From contig DORE01000072.1 in assembly GCA_003514305.1 (NCBI GenBank), forward strand, positions 1 to 11,908: DNA of 11,908 nucleotides, in the 5' to 3' direction. A program made the position numbers and the translations under genes. Of the stretch, positions 1 to 6,589 are shown piece by piece. Under the pieces are notes generated by a model. The model was not told the origin of the DNA, did not search any database, and saw nothing but the letters and a program-made list of their open reading frames with translations. Position 1 is the first letter of the stretch; each line of letters opens with the position of its first letter. Source of the stretch: Gammaproteobacteria bacterium. GTDB lineage: Bacteria > Pseudomonadota > Gammaproteobacteria > Pseudomonadales > Pseudohongiellaceae.

Positions 1-1014
1 CTTCTGATAAAGATGCTCGCTGGTAATCGGGCGCTCTCTAACATCAAAATCAGATATATCGAGGTGAGTCAGATGGTGAACGAATGCTGATATGCATCGT
101 TCGTCTTGGATAGCTGCCTTTAGCTTCTTGAAATACGGCTTGTCTTGCTTATGTACGTCAGAAATCTGGCAAACGAAGAATCGACGGTCGTCTCTATCAG
201 TGTTGGCTACGTGTTCGTCATTAGCCACAGCAAAAAACCGATGATAGGAGTTGATGGTTCTTGCGGGCTGCATCTTTTCTTCAATACGCATCCAAGACTC
301 AGTAATTTTAGATTTCAGCGAGTTGATTGTTCGCTTGCTACCCGTAAACCAAGCCTCGTCAAAGAAGACAATATAAGACCGCTCCATGCAGCCGCTAAAT
401 CTGCCGACTACTTCTTCAGCATTTTGAACACCCAGCGTTGTGTAAGGCCAAATTCGCCGCAGTAAGGTGTTGAAAGTGCCTTTACCAACTCCTTGACCTC
501 CGTAAAAAACAATCATAATTTCAGGTTTCTCTTCGGGCCGCTGGATGGCATGAGCAAGATATCTGAGAAGGTATTGATACTTTTTGTCGTCGCTGCCCGA
601 GAGAACCACGCGCAGGAAATACTGAATTGGTTCCCAGTCACCTTCTACAGGTTTTATTGAAGGCCCACGCCACAGATTCAGTCTGTTCGGTTTAGTTGGT
701 ATTGGTGAGAAGGCCGTCCCGTCATATAGCAAGGTACCCGGGCTTTTCTCCCACGCCAGTATCGCTCTCCCAACGTCCTTATCTTCAATAGCAATATTGG
801 AATTTTCCAGACAGCGTCTCATTAAGATGATGATTGCTCGCCTTTCATAAGGCCGCAGCGTCACTTCGTTTGGATCGTCTTCACCTTCTTTCACCTCTCG
901 AACGTTATCGCGGTCAAGGTAGGAAATACGATTCTCAAATGTAATCATCGCGAACTTTTTGGTTAGTAGTGCGACCGCTGCACGAAATGATTCCAGTCCG
1001 GTTTCATCAAGCAC
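1..1014 (-). CDS. SF3-type helicase / DUF5906-like replication protein, C-terminus cut off by the window edge
   Basis: The minus strand reads open for 338 codons from a GTG at 1014 to base 1 with no stop, so the gene continues outside. Its likely role is the replicative helicase of the mobile element, working with the primase encoded just upstream. ATPase motifs are visible: a Walker A loop GGQGVGKGT at residues 172-180, a Walker B strand YIVFFDE at 214-220, a sensor-like FFAVANDEH at 260-268, and an arginine-rich DRDDRRFF at 273-280. These fit the D5/DUF5906 group of phage and plasmid primase-helicases, in which GKGT rather than GK[ST] follows the P-loop. The GTG start is chosen because AAGGAGG lies five bases before it. 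The start overlaps the primase stop by 8 bases, implying translational coupling. The family assignment is from motif recognition, and the exact subfamily is uncertain. Confidence 0.85.
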   Translation of the reverse strand, partial: MLDETGLESFRAAVALLTKKFAMITFENRISYLDRDNVREVKEGEDDPNEVTLRPYERRAIIILMRRCLENSNIAIEDKDVGRAILAWEKSPGTLLYDGTAFSPIPTKPNRLNLWRGPSIKPVEGDWEPIQYFLRVVLSGSDDKKYQYLLRYLAHAIQRPEEKPEIMIVFYGGQGVGKGTFNTLLRRIWPYTTLGVQNAEEVVGRFSGCMERSYIVFFDEAWFTGSKRTINSLKSKITESWMRIEEKMQPARTINSYHRFFAVANDEHVANTDRDDRRFFVCQISDVHKQDKPYFKKLKAAIQDERCISAFVHHLTHLDISDFDVRERPITSEHLYQK

Positions 1015-1837
1015 GATAGCCTCCTTGCACTGCGAAATGATGCAGAGTGCCAACACTGATACCGCCGTTCGGTTTGAAGGACGCAACAGTAGAGTTGAAA
1101 TCACGTTGATTGAATTTGTCAGATCCGCGAGACCAGTCTTCAGCAATCGCTACAGCATCGCTTAGACCAGTTGCCAATATTGAGAAGACAACCTTGAGCC
1201 AAGTGTCTCTGTCGGAATCTGGGCTGATATAGGCCAATTTCCTGCGTAGGAGAGCGGCCTCTCGTGGCGAGTCCATCACATAACTGGAAACTTTTGCACG
1301 CACGGTCGCCTGTTTTTCAGCCCGTTTCTCATCAAGACGGCGCTTCCAGTCGTTATGCAGGCATTCGGGCATAGGCTGTATACAACTCATATCCAAACCG
1401 TTTTCCCACGCGTAAACAGTGCCGCTTGGATGAATTCCAGAAAACTTATCCGCTATCGTCGTACCATTCTCGTTTTGGCACCGATATTCAAACGCCACAA
1501 CACCATCAACAATCACCTGAAACGTCGTGAGAGGCTCTGGGAGCGTCATGAAATGCTTGCGGCTATTCGTGCGACCAGACGTGAAAGTCGTCGTGTCAGC
1601 GGCCTCTGAGTCAAAGCCCAGGCTCATTAGTATCGGATGGGCCAGTGCGTAGTTATCAATATCAAGACAACCAACAGGCGGCTCGCAGAATGCATCAGCC
1701 AGTGCTAAGTCAAAGCCTTGCAGCCGGTGATAATTTTCAAACTCAATGACGCAGTTCTCACGCTGATTCCAGTTAGCCAAAGCCGGCTTCTTGGTGCCTT
1801 TGAGTAAAGGAATGAAGGCCATAACTGGGCTAGACAT
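1007..1837 (-). CDS. Element-encoded primase: prim-pol (AEP) domain plus PriCT-2
   Basis: 276-residue protein that probably primes replication of the integrated element. The N-terminal half resembles bifunctional DNA primase/polymerase domains. It has the opening FIPLLKGTKKPALANW at 8-23, a metal-binding-like DID at 59-61, SGR..SRKHF with a candidate catalytic His95, and GIHPSG at 134-139 followed by a Y.W strand. The C-terminal part (about 193-270) looks like the PriCT-2 domain found between prim-pol and helicase modules. In many mobile elements these modules are fused into one long protein; here the helicase is a separate overlapping gene. The ATG at 1837 is preceded by GGAGG at good spacing and overlaps the stop of the AlpA-like gene by 8 bases. 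The function is inferred from domain pattern and neighbours. Confidence 0.85.
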   Translation of the reverse strand: MSSPVMAFIPLLKGTKKPALANWNQRENCVIEFENYHRLQGFDLALADAFCEPPVGCLDIDNYALAHPILMSLGFDSEAADTTTFTSGRTNSRKHFMTLPEPLTTFQVIVDGVVAFEYRCQNENGTTIADKFSGIHPSGTVYAWENGLDMSCIQPMPECLHNDWKRRLDEKRAEKQATVRAKVSSYVMDSPREAALLRRKLAYISPDSDRDTWLKVVFSILATGLSDAVAIAEDWSRGSDKFNQRDFNSTVASFKPNGGISVGTLHHFAVQGGYRA

Positions 1838-2138
1838 AAAGCGCCTCCATGAATTGCTTGTACTCTAGGTTTCTGATTTTCTGGTCGTGCTGCGCTATTT
1901 CCGCATTTGACCAGCGGGTACGCCTTGGTGTGAGTTTCTTAGGCTTGGGTAACCGGCCTTTCCGCACCCAGTCCCAGATGGTTTTGCGGGTGACGCCGTA
2001 GTGACGCGCTAGCTGTTTGTCATTTGACCAGCCAACACCGTTACGAATATCAGCCAGTGCTTGCTGCATACGCAGCTCTGCACCGGTGACATGCTCAGAT
2101 GTGGATGAATCAACGGGTTCGGGAAGTTCGGTATTCAT
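1830..2138 (-). CDS. AlpA-family helix-turn-helix regulator / excisionase-like protein
   Basis: 102-residue protein with a MerR/AlpA-like DNA-binding core at residues 37-80: a helix around KQLARHYGV, a second helix TRKTIWDWVRKG, a basic proline-rich wing (LPKPKKLTPRRTRW) and the closing SNAEI. AlpA proteins of P4-like and PICI elements act as transcription activators or as excisionase-like partners of the integrase. Typical members have about 70 residues, so the 35-residue N-terminal extension here is longer than usual. The ATG at 2138 is preferred, with GGAG nine bases upstream. A longer in-frame TTG at 2174 has no ribosome binding site. It is the first of three overlapping genes (AlpA, primase, helicase), which suggests it is expressed with the replication module. 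Confidence 0.8.
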   Translation of the reverse strand: MNTELPEPVDSSTSEHVTGAELRMQQALADIRNGVGWSNDKQLARHYGVTRKTIWDWVRKGRLPKPKKLTPRRTRWSNAEIAQHDQKIRNLEYKQFMEALYV

Positions 2139-2183
2139 GATGGGTAACTCCGTATCTGTAAGAAACGGAATCAAAAATACCGA
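2128..2183. promoter_or_regulatory. Pair of opposed ATACCGA motifs flanking the AlpA start
   Basis: ATACCGA is read on the plus strand at 2177-2183 and on the minus strand at 2128-2134, the latter just inside the AlpA coding start. Two more plus-strand copies lie next to the attachment site (4355-4361 and 4375-4381). I saw no other exact copy in the window. Binding by AlpA or the integrase is an inference. Confidence 0.35.
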
Positions 2184-2202
2184 GCATTTCTTGAAAATAT
2201 TG

Positions 2203-2231
2203 GCACCTGCGATTCTGGTTTTGGCAGGTGC
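2203..2231. repeat. 8-bp inverted repeat (GCACCTGC / GCAGGTGC, 13-base loop) upstream of the AlpA gene
   Basis: Arms at 2203-2210 and 2224-2231 are perfect. The repeat lies in the 104-base gap between the unknown gene, whose stop is at 2243, and the AlpA start. On the minus strand no clean U-tract follows, so it is a poor intrinsic terminator for the upstream gene. It may be a weak terminator, a mRNA structure or an operator. Confidence 0.5.
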
Positions 2232-2242
2232 GATTTTTGAAG

Positions 2243-2944
2243 TTACAACCTATCGTTATTCAGAATTTTATTTGCTTCAGCGAATCTGTCATTGCAGGAC
2301 TTCTTGCTCAAACCTTTGTTGTTGAAGCATTCCTGACTACCGTATTCATGCCCAATATAATTGGCCAATTCGCCGGTTTTTTTGAAGCTTTCTGGGTCTT
2401 TTCTCAGCTGCTCAATGACTTTCGGGTCAGCAAGCATTTCTCTCAAAACACCAGTCAAACGAAGCAAGTTTTCATATCCTTTTGATTCTTCGGCGGGCTT
2501 TTCGTCAAACTCCAATTGCACAACATTGTGATGCAAGAGTTTTTCAATCCGATTCACTCCCACTTTTTTCAAATGATTTTTCTCATACGCCCACTCGAGC
2601 CAGTCAAGTTTTATGAGTGGAATACTTGAAGCCCAAAACAAACAGTAATACTTGTCATATTTGCAATCGTCTAGGTCTGCGTAGTTAAAAGAACGGCAAA
2701 TAGTTTCGTCGAACGGATGTGTACTGTTAACCCAAATGTCTTGAAATATTTGGCGATTAGCATACGCCTCACCGAGCTTATGTTTTGCTGAGTGCTTGGG
2801 AAAAGATTCCCCTGTGTCGAGGCTCACCAAGGAGTCATGAAGCGGTGCAAATCCGGCGAATATCCACAAGGCATCAATTACGCTCCAAGAGTCCGAATAA
2901 AGAAACGGTGTCAAAGATTCCCACCCAAAGTTTGAGTCACTCAT
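2243..2944 (-). CDS. Mobile-element protein of unknown function, translationally coupled to the integrase
   Basis: 233-residue soluble protein that I cannot name. The start is the ATG at 2944, whose bases overlap the integrase stop (ATGA), with GGAGAG about ten bases upstream. A longer in-frame reading to 3049 would run inside the integrase gene and is rejected. Near the N-terminus, residues 20-34 (W-S-V-I-D-A-L-W-I-F-A-G-F-A-P) resemble the 'EA..L.AG.dP' opening seen in some mobile-element hypothetical proteins. The C-terminal 70 residues (about 160-228), ending in GLSKKSCNDRFAEANKIL, resemble a helical tail shared by the same kind of proteins. This comparison is from memory and not certain. 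Residues 88-120 are rich in aromatics and cysteines. There is no signal peptide, membrane segment or catalytic motif that I recognise. Coupling to the integrase suggests a role in integration/excision or element control. Confidence 0.75.
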   Translation of the reverse strand: MSDSNFGWESLTPFLYSDSWSVIDALWIFAGFAPLHDSLVSLDTGESFPKHSAKHKLGEAYANRQIFQDIWVNSTHPFDETICRSFNYADLDDCKYDKYYCLFWASSIPLIKLDWLEWAYEKNHLKKVGVNRIEKLLHHNVVQLEFDEKPAEESKGYENLLRLTGVLREMLADPKVIEQLRKDPESFKKTGELANYIGHEYGSQECFNNKGLSKKSCNDRFAEANKILNNDRL

Positions 2945-4290
2945 TTGCTTGCTCTCCTTCGCATTGGAATCACATCCGCTGTGTGGCCTTTCGCTTTGGT
3001 AATCCAGTCTTCCCACGCCTTCAGGAGTTTGATCCGTTCTTCGTAGCAATCACCTTTAGCGTAAGCGGCAGTAACTTTGTCTTTTAAGCTATGTTTCATC
3101 GTGATTCTGACTGCATCGTCAGACCAACGACCGGCTTCGGATTCTTGTATCCAAGTGCGAAAAGAGCCACGCATACCGTGAGCATCAGCGTCATATCCCA
3201 ACATTTTCGGAATGCAGGAAAGATACGGGTCTGGGACTTCGGTGCCTTTATCAATAGACCAGATGCGTCCGGATGCTTTCGGGTCAGCAGCTTTCAATAT
3301 CTTGATAGCGAGAGGTGTGAGCGGCACGCGATAGCTTTTACTGGCTTTGTGTAAGTCCCGTTCGCTCCCGTCAGGTATATGCCAGCACTTATCTTCAATG
3401 CTGAAGTCTTCCCATCGTGCTAAACGAGCCTCCGATGGTCTGGATACGGTGAGTATTTGAAGAGCCAATATTGATACTTCTGGCTTTGTCCACGACGGTG
3501 TATCAAGCGCGAATAGCTTCTGCATGAACTCTGGCATCAAGCGCCAATCAATTGACGGATGGTGCTGCTCTTTGTGGACTTTTTTGTATGCTGGAAACGC
3601 GACATCCAGTCCGCTCTGCCATCTGGCTGGATTATTTCCAACTGGACGCAATCCCAGCACTATGCCCAGATTGATGATTTGTTCGCAGTGCCGGATGATT
3701 TTCTTAGCTGTCGGAGGAATCTTGGTGTAGATAGGCTTCAGCATGCTGATGAAATGTTCCGGCTCTAGGTCTTTGACCAATATGTCGCCAACATGCGGAT
3801 TGATGTGGTCATCAAGGAATTGCTTGAGAGTGCGGACTTGCTTGATTGTCTTCCACTCAGCCGCTTTCTTATCAACGTAAGATTCAGCCAACTGAGCAAA
3901 TGTCATTTCACCGGCTTTCGCTGCTGCGAGTTCAGACCGCCTGCGCTTCTTCTCTGCTCTTGGGTCAATGCCGTCTGCGATTTGTTCACGCCACGCCGTG
4001 CCTTTCACTCGCGCTGCTTTCAGAGTGAGAGCCGTTTCGGTTTTTCCGGATGCTTTCTTACGCTGTGTTGATGCTCTGGTCGCATAACTACCAAGGCCGA
4101 ACTCAACACGTTTACTGTTCAGTATTGCTCGCAGCACCCAAGTCTTCGTGCCAGCGGGTTGCGTGTAGAGGTACAGTCCCGCACATCCGCCAACAGCAGT
4201 CTTATCAACGTCCAGTGTGCCGTCAGCTTTGACCTTCGGCTTGATTGCTTTGACCTGTAGTTCAGAGAGCGGTGTTATTTCTTTCGGCAT
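2941..4290 (-). CDS. P4-type tyrosine recombinase integrase
   Basis: 449-residue integrase that inserts the element at the adjacent tRNA gene. The N-terminal arm-binding domain (DUF4102-like) covers roughly residues 6-115, including the GGCAGLYLYTQPAGTKTW segment. A core-binding domain follows at about 130-225, then the catalytic domain. The catalytic set is complete: Arg284 in SRPSEARL, His371 and Arg374 in HGMRGSFRTW, His400 in MKHS, and the nucleophile Tyr410 in AAYAKGD. The length is normal for the P4/CP4-57 family. The start is the ATG at 4290, with GGTGGA about six bases upstream. The gene begins 140 bases after the end of tRNA-Arg, on the same strand. Its stop overlaps the start of the next gene. 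It appears intact and so could be active. Confidence 0.95.
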   Translation of the reverse strand: MPKEITPLSELQVKAIKPKVKADGTLDVDKTAVGGCAGLYLYTQPAGTKTWVLRAILNSKRVEFGLGSYATRASTQRKKASGKTETALTLKAARVKGTAWREQIADGIDPRAEKKRRRSELAAAKAGEMTFAQLAESYVDKKAAEWKTIKQVRTLKQFLDDHINPHVGDILVKDLEPEHFISMLKPIYTKIPPTAKKIIRHCEQIINLGIVLGLRPVGNNPARWQSGLDVAFPAYKKVHKEQHHPSIDWRLMPEFMQKLFALDTPSWTKPEVSILALQILTVSRPSEARLARWEDFSIEDKCWHIPDGSERDLHKASKSYRVPLTPLAIKILKAADPKASGRIWSIDKGTEVPDPYLSCIPKMLGYDADAHGMRGSFRTWIQESEAGRWSDDAVRITMKHSLKDKVTAAYAKGDCYEERIKLLKAWEDWITKAKGHTADVIPMRRRASK

Positions 4291-4354
4291 ATTTTTCCAC
4301 CATCTTTTCCACCAAAAATAATGTTTTTTGGCGGAAACGCAGAGTTACGTGTCT

Positions 4355-4381
4355 ATACCGAAGTATAACGTTTAATACCGA
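4355..4381 (+). repeat. Direct repeats ATACCGA near attL, candidate integrase arm or AlpA sites
   Basis: Copies start at 4355 and 4375, exactly 20 bases apart, in the AT-rich spacer between the integrase start and tRNA-Arg. The first copy also forms part of the short inverted repeat TATAC-CGAA-GTATA (4354-4367). On the minus-strand transcript that repeat would fold as a stem capped by a C(UUCG)G tetraloop, with no U-tract after it. Two opposite-strand-related copies occur at the AlpA gene start. The role is inferred from position only. Confidence 0.4.
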
Positions 4382-4429
4382 TATTTATAGAGTTTTAGCT
4401 ACGTGGAGTGTCGGAAGGTTACTGCAAGT

Positions 4430-4460
4430 TGGTGTCCCCGGCAGGGGTCGAACCTGCAAC
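4430..4460. other. Probable attL core (3' end of tRNA-Arg)
   Basis: P4-type integrases usually recombine at the 3' part of a tRNA gene, and the tRNA is restored because the element carries an identical copy of that end. Here the T-arm, acceptor 3' strand and CCA of tRNA-Arg face the integrase, and the tRNA is intact. The core is therefore expected between the CCA and the T-arm. The second copy (attR) must lie to the left of base 1. I found no duplicate in the window, so the exact limits are unknown. Confidence 0.55.
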
Positions 4461-4506
4461 CTACGCCTTAGGAGGGCGTCGCGCTATCCAGTTGTGCCAC
4501 GGGGAC
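4430..4506 (-). tRNA. tRNA-Arg (anticodon CCU)
   Basis: 77-base gene including an encoded CCA. The acceptor stem is GTCCCCG/CGGGGAC, the anticodon stem ACGCC/GGCGT closes the loop CTCCTAA (anticodon CCT, reading AGG), and the T-arm is GCAGG-TTCGACC-CCTGC. The D-stem GCAC/GCGC has one A-C mismatch at positions 12-23, which is slightly unusual. The gene is the integration target of the neighbouring element and is kept whole. Confidence 0.96.
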
Positions 4507-4515
4507 CGTTCTATG

Positions 4516-4521
4516 AGTATA
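4516..4521 (-). promoter_or_regulatory. Likely -10 box of the tRNA-Arg promoter
   Basis: TATACT on the minus strand lies ten bases before the first tRNA base, a normal distance for a sigma70 -10 element. No good -35 hexamer is seen at 16-18 bases further upstream. Confidence 0.5.
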
Positions 4522-4664
4522 CCGCAAGCGCTACAAATAGCCGATTTTTGTTTAACTCGCTCCCGTGCCCTGAATCCTTTTTATCACATCATAGCCACAT
4601 CACTTGCAGTAATTAACTACAGTGCCTAAAGTCTGGACTTCAGCAGGACCTTGGACGACCTAAC

Positions 4665-5114
4665 ATGCAAGAGCTCACTTTGATGTGCAAGACCTTTGAA
4701 CAGCTCAGCCTTAACGAACTGTACGCGATCCTGCGCTTACGCTCTGAAGTCTTTGTGGTCGAACAGAAATGTGTGTATCAGGACGTCGATAGTTATGACG
4801 AAGCTGCCTTTCATGTAATGGGGATGGTACAGGGCGAGCTTTCCTTCTACGCAAGACTTCTTTCACCAGACATCAAATATCGGACCGCTGCCATAGGCCG
4901 AGTGGTTGCTGACCGAGCCAGTCGCCGCAAAGGCTATGGCAAGGAGCTCATGGACTTTGCAATTAAGCAATGCGAAGACTTGTGGCCCAATCGAGGAATT
5001 ACAATTTCAGCCCAAGAATATTTGGAAGGCTTTTATCAGCGGCTTGGATTTGTCACAACAAGTGCGCCGTATTTGGAGGATGAAATCACCCACATCAAAA
5101 TGATGAGGAGCTGA
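4665..5114 (+). CDS. elaA: GNAT family N-acetyltransferase, ElaA type
   Basis: 149-residue cytoplasmic acetyltransferase of the ElaA family, expected to transfer an acetyl group from acetyl-CoA to an unknown amine. The opening block QLSLNELYAILRLRSEVFVVEQKC (split at 13-36) with VYQDVD just after matches E. coli ElaA closely. The acetyl-CoA loop RRKGYG is at residues 87-92 after the IGRVVAD strand. The C-terminal FYQRLGF (123-129) and ITHIKM are typical. The length matches the family. The ATG at 4665 has a weak GGA about ten bases upstream; an ATG six codons later (4683) is an alternative that would give a slightly short N-terminus. It is the first chromosomal gene after tRNA-Arg and ends two bases from the stop of putP on the other strand. 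The physiological substrate is not known. Confidence 0.9.
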   Translation: MQELTLMCKTFEQLSLNELYAILRLRSEVFVVEQKCVYQDVDSYDEAAFHVMGMVQGELSFYARLLSPDIKYRTAAIGRVVADRASRRKGYGKELMDFAIKQCEDLWPNRGITISAQEYLEGFYQRLGFVTTSAPYLEDEITHIKMMRS

Positions 5115-5116
5115 CC

Positions 5117-6589
5117 TCAATCGCTCCGCTGCAGCATCTTAACCTCATCGAAATCAGTAAGCACATGCTGATTTTGCTCTGGCTGCAGAATACTGAACCC
5201 AAGGATCGCCAAAGAGGAAAAAAGGAAGCCCGGCACAATCTCATATAGATCAAAAATACCCCCCTCAAGGTTCGACCAAAATACTACCGTAAATGCCCCA
5301 GTCAACATTCCGGTAATGGCGGCATAGGCATTCATCGACCGCCAAAAAAGCGAAAATATGATCGTCGGTCCGAAGGCGGCACCAAAGCCGGCCCAAGCGT
5401 AGCTGACAAGATCCAGTACCCGACTCTCCCGGTCGCTAGCAATAATAAAAGCGAGAACCGCCACAACAATGACCGCCGCGCGGCTCACGGCCAGTAACTC
5501 GCGCTCGCTGGCATTTGGCCTGATAAATACCCGATAAATGTCTTCACTGATAACGCTCGATGAAACCAGTAGCTGAGAATCAATGGTAGACATAATCGCA
5601 GACAAAATCGCTGCGGTAATGATGCCGGCAACCCATGGATTGAATAGGCTCTGACTGAGTTCGATAAACACAGTTTCTGGGTTATCCAATGGCATATCCG
5701 CAAAATAAGCAATACCGGCAAGCCCAGTAGTCACCGAACCAAACAGCACAATAATCATCCAGGTCATGGCAAGACGACGTGCCGGCAATAGTTTTTCGGG
5801 ATCTTCTGCGGCCATGAACCTTGCGAGGATATGAGGTTGCCCTGCATATCCCAGGCCCCAGGCGACCAGAGACAGGAAAGCAAGCACGCCCATGTCTGAG
5901 AACAGTTCCATGCTATCGGGATTGACGCGCTGCACCTCGGCGCTAGCGCTTGATATGCCGCCTGACGTCATAACTACCGCTGCAGGTGCAATCAAAAGAG
6001 CTAGCAGCATGAGAAACGCCTGAATGGAATCGGTCCAAGCGACGGCGAGAAATCCTCCCATGAAGGTGTACGCGACAATGATCAAACCACCTACTAATAG
6101 CGCGGTGGAATAGCTTAGCTTGAAGCTGTTTTCGAACAGAATTGCCCCACCCACCAGACCAGAAGCCGTGTAAAACGTGAAAAATAGCAAAATCACGGTA
6201 GCGGATAGAGTCCGCAGGACCCGCGTTTTATCTTGAAAACGGTTTTCAAAATAGTCAGGCAAAGTGAGAGCATTGTTTGCATGCTGGCTGTAGATACGAA
6301 GACGCTTCGCTACGAATAACCAATTCAGATATGCGCCGACTGTCAGTCCAATGCCAATCCACATCTCGCTTAACCCAGACAGGTAAACAGCTCCAGGCAG
6401 CCCCAGCAACAGCCAGCCACTCATATCGGACGCACCCACACTGAGCGCAGTGACCACTGGACCCAATTTCCGCCCTCCGAGGATATAGTCCCCAAGATCA
6501 AAGGTCTGGCGGTAAGCCTTGATGCCAAGAAATAGAATCAGTAAAAGATATGCACTGAAAGTAAACAACAGAGGGGCGTCAAATTCCAT
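5117..6589 (-). CDS. putP: Sodium/proline symporter PutP
   Basis: 490-residue inner-membrane transporter of the sodium:solute symporter family that imports proline with Na+. The N-terminal region follows E. coli PutP almost residue for residue: DYILGGRKLGP at 34-44, then TALSVGASDMSGW with Asp55 and Ser57, which are known Na+-site residues in E. coli PutP, at the same numbers. NNALTLPDYFENRF and FMGGFLAVAWTDS are also family signatures. The chain is hydrophobic throughout, consistent with about 13 membrane segments. The ATG at 6589 is chosen because it gives the family N-terminus; an in-frame GTG at 6667 would add 26 atypical residues. No putA (proline dehydrogenase) is adjacent. A long gap with a perfect palindrome lies upstream and may hold its promoter and operator. 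Confidence 0.95.
   Translation of the reverse strand: MEFDAPLLFTFSAYLLLILFLGIKAYRQTFDLGDYILGGRKLGPVVTALSVGASDMSGWLLLGLPGAVYLSGLSEMWIGIGLTVGAYLNWLFVAKRLRIYSQHANNALTLPDYFENRFQDKTRVLRTLSATVILLFFTFYTASGLVGGAILFENSFKLSYSTALLVGGLIIVAYTFMGGFLAVAWTDSIQAFLMLLALLIAPAAVVMTSGGISSASAEVQRVNPDSMELFSDMGVLAFLSLVAWGLGYAGQPHILARFMAAEDPEKLLPARRLAMTWMIIVLFGSVTTGLAGIAYFADMPLDNPETVFIELSQSLFNPWVAGIITAAILSAIMSTIDSQLLVSSSVISEDIYRVFIRPNASERELLAVSRAAVIVVAVLAFIIASDRESRVLDLVSYAWAGFGAAFGPTIIFSLFWRSMNAYAAITGMLTGAFTVVFWSNLEGGIFDLYEIVPGFLFSSLAILGFSILQPEQNQHVLTDFDEVKMLQRSD

Noticed and set aside
145..465. Plus-strand open frame of 106 codons at the left end
   Set aside because: It lies opposite the minus-strand helicase, which has Walker A, Walker B and sensor motifs in exactly this stretch; the plus-strand translation resembles nothing.
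1007..1014. Frameshift breaking one primase-helicase gene into two
   Set aside because: A strong ribosome binding site at correct spacing precedes the helicase GTG, and the upstream gene junction has the same overlap length, so two coupled genes fit better.
2945..3049. Longer form of the unknown gene extending into the integrase gene
   Set aside because: The ATG at 2944 has GGAGAG upstream and forms a classic stop-start overlap; the extension would overlap integrase coding sequence by 100 bases.
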